64,000 bases of DNA, taken from contig NZ_VUMD01000005.1 of the NCBI RefSeq assembly GCF_009696375.1, positions 124,001 through 188,000 of the forward strand. Direction: 5' to 3'. Positions within the stretch are counted from its first letter, which is position 1. Each line of letters opens with the position of its first letter. This document shows positions 61,687 through 64,000 of this stretch, piece by piece. Position numbers and translations under genes: made by a program. This DNA comes from Clostridium porci (GTDB lineage Bacteria > Bacillota > Clostridia > Lachnospirales > Lachnospiraceae). The notes below the pieces were generated by a model, which was not told where the DNA came from, searched no databases, and saw only the letters and a program-made list of their open reading frames with translations.

Positions 61687-63666
61687 ATGCGGATCACAGA
61701 GCTATTAAAAAAAGAAAGCATTGAGCTGGGAGCAGCAGTTACCTCTAAGAAGGAGGCCATCGACCGGCTTGTTTCTCTGATGGCAGCTGGAGGACGTTTA
61801 AAGGACAAAGAAGGGTATAAGGAGGAAATTTTCGCAAGAGAAGCCCTGGGTAGCACTGCTATTGGAGAGGGCATTGCAATTCCTCATGCTAAGACGGAGG
61901 CTGTACGAGAGCCTGGACTGGCGGCTATGGTAGCTCCTGAAGGAGTAGACTATGAGGCCTTCGACGGCTCCCGGGCAAGACTGCTGTTTATGATAGCAGC
62001 GCCCTCAGAGGGAGGAGATGTTCATTTGGAGACATTGTCCCGCCTGTCTGCTCTGCTTATGAATCCAGGCTTTCGGGAGGCTCTTATAGCTGCTCAGTCC
62101 AAGGCTGAGTTTCTGAAACGAATCGATGAGGCAGAGACCGCACGTTTTGGAGCTGCTATAGAAGGAAGCAAAGAAGAAGGGGCAGATACAGAGGGTACAG
62201 AGAATGTAAGCTCTGGGGGGAAGATGACCGGTCAGTCCGGCTACCGAGTACTGGCAGTGACGGCCTGCCCCACAGGCATCGCCCATACTTACATGGCGGC
62301 TGAGAATTTGGTAAATACCGGAAGGAAGCTGGAAATCCCCCTGAAGGCAGAGACGAACGGCTCCTCAGGAGCCCAGAATGTCCTTACAAAAGATGAGATT
62401 GAGCAGGCAGATGCCATTATCATAGCGGCAGATAAAAATGTGGAGATGGCAAGGTTCGACGGGAAGCCGGTTATAATGGCTTCTGTATCTGACGGAATCC
62501 ACAAGGCAGAGGAGTTGGTCAACCTGGCTGTCAGCGGAGAGGTTCCTGTATATCGCCATACAGGAGGCAGTGGGGAAGCCGCCTCCAGCCAGGGAAACGA
62601 CAGCATAGGACGGACGATCTACAGGCACCTTATGAACGGTGTCTCCCACATGCTGCCCTTTGTAATCGGCGGCGGTATTCTGATTGCATTGGCATTTCTC
62701 TTGGATGATTATACCATAGACCCTTCCAACTTTGGTAAGAATACACCTCTGGCAGCCTATCTGAAAACCATTGGTGAACAGGCCTTTGGCATGATGCTTC
62801 CCATACTGGCAGGATTTATTGCCATGAGTATAGCGGATCGCCCCGGACTGGCAGCCGGACTGGTGGCCGGATTGATAGCAAAGATGGGCTCTACGTTCGG
62901 GAATCCGGCGGGAGGGGATGTAAACGCAGGATTTTTAGGAGCCTTATTTGCCGGTTTTGTGGGAGGCTATATTGTAGAGGGGCTGCGCAGGCTGTTTTCT
63001 AGGCTGCCCAAAGCTCTCGAGGGGATTAAACCGGTGCTTTTGTACCCTGTTGCAGGTATTTTTCTGGCGGCAGCGGCAACCACCTTTATTAACCCCTATA
63101 TAGGAATGATTAACGATGGCCTGACCGATTCTCTAAATGGTATGGGTGGGATAAGCAGGGTGGCGCTGGGGATGGTTCTGGGAGGAATGATGTCCATTGA
63201 TATGGGCGGCCCCTTTAACAAGGCTGCTTATGTATTCGGAACAGCCCAGCTTGCAGAGGGTAACTTTGAGGTGATGGCAGCTGTGATGGCCGGAGGTATG
63301 GTTCCCCCCATCGCAATCGCGCTGTGCACCACATTTTTTAAAAAGAAATTTACGAGGAAGGAGCGCCAGTCCGGTATTGTAAACTATGTTATGGGATTAT
63401 CCTTTATAACAGAGGGAGCCATTCCCTTTGCGGCTCAGGACCCCCTGCGTGTGCTGCCTTCCTGTATCATAGGCTCCGCATTGGCAGGGGGGCTCTCCAT
63501 GGCTTTTGGCTGCACGCTCCGTGCGCCACACGGAGGCATCTTTGTACTGCCTACCATCGGAAATCCGCTTATGTTTCTGGCAGCCGTGATTGCCGGAGCA
63601 GTGGCAGGCTGCGTAATATTGGGATTTCTCAAGAAAACGGAGAAGGCTTCGTCTATGGTTAAATAG
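61687..63666 (+). CDS. fruA: Fructose-specific PTS enzyme EIIABC
   Basis: A 659-residue fused permease. The EIIA domain (about 1-150) has the phosphorylated His in GEGIAIPHAKTEAV. After a charged linker, the EIIB domain (about 175-280) carries the Cys in VTACPTGIAHTYMAAE. EIIC (about 315-655) begins HLMNGVSHMLPFVIGGGILIALAFLLDD and has the SIDMGGPFNKAAYVFG and GAIPFAAQDP loops of the fructose family. All three units are intact and in the usual order. The ATG at 61687 is ten bases after GGAGG; GTG codons at 61663-61684 are alternatives. A strong terminator follows. Confidence 0.95.
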   Translation: MRITELLKKESIELGAAVTSKKEAIDRLVSLMAAGGRLKDKEGYKEEIFAREALGSTAIGEGIAIPHAKTEAVREPGLAAMVAPEGVDYEAFDGSRARLLFMIAAPSEGGDVHLETLSRLSALLMNPGFREALIAAQSKAEFLKRIDEAETARFGAAIEGSKEEGADTEGTENVSSGGKMTGQSGYRVLAVTACPTGIAHTYMAAENLVNTGRKLEIPLKAETNGSSGAQNVLTKDEIEQADAIIIAADKNVEMARFDGKPVIMASVSDGIHKAEELVNLAVSGEVPVYRHTGGSGEAASSQGNDSIGRTIYRHLMNGVSHMLPFVIGGGILIALAFLLDDYTIDPSNFGKNTPLAAYLKTIGEQAFGMMLPILAGFIAMSIADRPGLAAGLVAGLIAKMGSTFGNPAGGDVNAGFLGALFAGFVGGYIVEGLRRLFSRLPKALEGIKPVLLYPVAGIFLAAAATTFINPYIGMINDGLTDSLNGMGGISRVALGMVLGGMMSIDMGGPFNKAAYVFGTAQLAEGNFEVMAAVMAGGMVPPIAIALCTTFFKKKFTRKERQSGIVNYVMGLSFITEGAIPFAAQDPLRVLPSCIIGSALAGGLSMAFGCTLRAPHGGIFVLPTIGNPLMFLAAVIAGAVAGCVILGFLKKTEKASSMVK

Positions 63667-63726
63667 ACTTACCTAATGCGGGGTACAAGTCACCCTGAAA
63701 AGTCATTGAGAATCAACAGCATTTAG

Positions 63727-63756
63727 AAAGGACGCCTACGAAACGGCGTCCTTTTT
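63727..63756 (+). terminator. Intrinsic terminator after fruA
   Basis: AAAGGACGCC (63727-63736) pairs perfectly with GGCGTCCTTT (63745-63754), followed by TT. It separates the fructose operon from the hcp promoter. Confidence 0.9.
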
Positions 63757-63832
63757 AGCATCCGTTTCTTTACAGTCTTTCTTTAAAATTTTATAGTAAG
63801 GGTTTTGCTTTCTTCCCCTAATTTTTTTAGTT

Positions 63833-63875
63833 TGTTGTTGTAACAACATATTTCTTATTGTATTTATCGTATACT
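63833..63875 (+). promoter_or_regulatory. hcp promoter with a CRP/FNR-format palindrome
   Basis: TGTTG-N6-CAACA (63833-63848; arms TGTTGTT and AACAACA) is a 16-base palindrome in the CRP/FNR format. TATACT at 63870-63875 is a likely -10 with no good -35. With a start near 63882, the palindrome centres at about -41.5, the position of a class II activator. An HcpR-like regulator is the obvious candidate. Confidence 0.55.
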
Positions 63876-63967
63876 AGGCTCGTGAAACAAATAAATTCAG
63901 GTATGGCAAATGGGAATTTGATTTACAAGGAACAGAAGATATCGAACAGAAAGAGGAGGAGAAACGA

Positions 63968-64000
63968 ATGGAAAATAAAATGTTCTGCTTTCAATGTCAA
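63968..64000 (+). CDS. hcp: Hybrid cluster protein (hydroxylamine reductase), first 11 codons
   Basis: The window ends 33 bases into a gene whose start encodes MENKMFCFQCQ. The CFQC segment at the N-terminus is the beginning of the four-cysteine motif that binds the first iron-sulfur cluster of Hcp proteins. AGAGGAGGAG lies ahead of the ATG. Hcp reduces nitric oxide or hydroxylamine and is induced by nitrosative stress in anaerobes. The rest is outside the window, so the identification rests on this short match and the CRP/FNR-type operator upstream. Confidence 0.7.
   Translation, partial: MENKMFCFQCQ

Noticed and set aside
1-64000. CRISPR arrays, insertion sequences, prophage, tRNA or rRNA genes
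   Set aside because: None was seen: no regularly spaced repeats, transposase or integrase genes, or tRNA-like folds were recognised.

Overview
The window looks like chromosome from an anaerobic, spore-forming member of the Clostridia, most likely Lachnospiraceae (Clostridium cluster XIVa). Evidence: anaerobic ribonucleotide reductase nrdDG, a hybrid cluster protein start, LL-diaminopimelate aminotransferase (DapL), a clostridial SleC-type spore cortex-lytic enzyme, a CwlC-type amidase behind a sigma-K-like promoter, a glnA-ANTAR pair and consistently Gram-positive ribosome binding sites and intrinsic terminators. I cannot name the species. There are no rRNA or tRNA genes, insertion sequences, prophage genes or CRISPR arrays, and base composition is even throughout.

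Layout. 1-2611: end of an arginine operon (argJ partial, argB, argD). 2874-9037: a five-gene MacAB-like efflux operon (adaptor, ATPase, permease) that ends in two TolC-like proteins, unusual in a single-membrane organism. 9060-11992: orphan KdpE-type response regulator divergent from a TrkH/TrkA potassium system, with a KdpE-like direct repeat between. 12198-15246: guanine riboswitch, guanine deaminase and purine permease. 15543-24119: RlmI-like methyltransferase, then a cell-surface and MMPL transporter cluster bracketed by two TetR regulators. 24295-28147: lactaldehyde reductase and a PTS sugar operon controlled by a LicT/GlcT antiterminator with a clear RAT-terminator leader. 28304-32859: secreted cyclophilin, L,D-transpeptidase, and a BTAD/SARP-type regulator divergent from a duplicated-domain protein.

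33074-35805: amino-acid ABC transporter behind an attenuator-like leader. 35913-41092: small conserved-looking protein, pyrG, ftsH, AraC regulator. 41253-46508: lysine and nitrogen block: a DapF paralogue with both catalytic cysteines changed to serine, glnA with a structured leader, an ANTAR protein, canonical dapF and dapL. 46638-51895: sporulation-type amidase, nrdDG, SleC-like enzyme. 52133-57799: carAB and a divergent carbamate kinase-like gene. 58011-63666: CPBP protease, glycosyltransferase, PAP2 phosphatase, fructose PTS (fruK-fruA). 63833-64000: promoter and first codons of hcp.

The genes are mostly core metabolism, but regulation is rich: one riboswitch, one RAT element, two unexplained attenuator-like leaders (33109-33276, 42178-42305), and promoter architectures matching KdpE, SARP, NrdR, CRP/FNR and sigma-K logic. 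All assignments come from reading the sequence; no database search was run.
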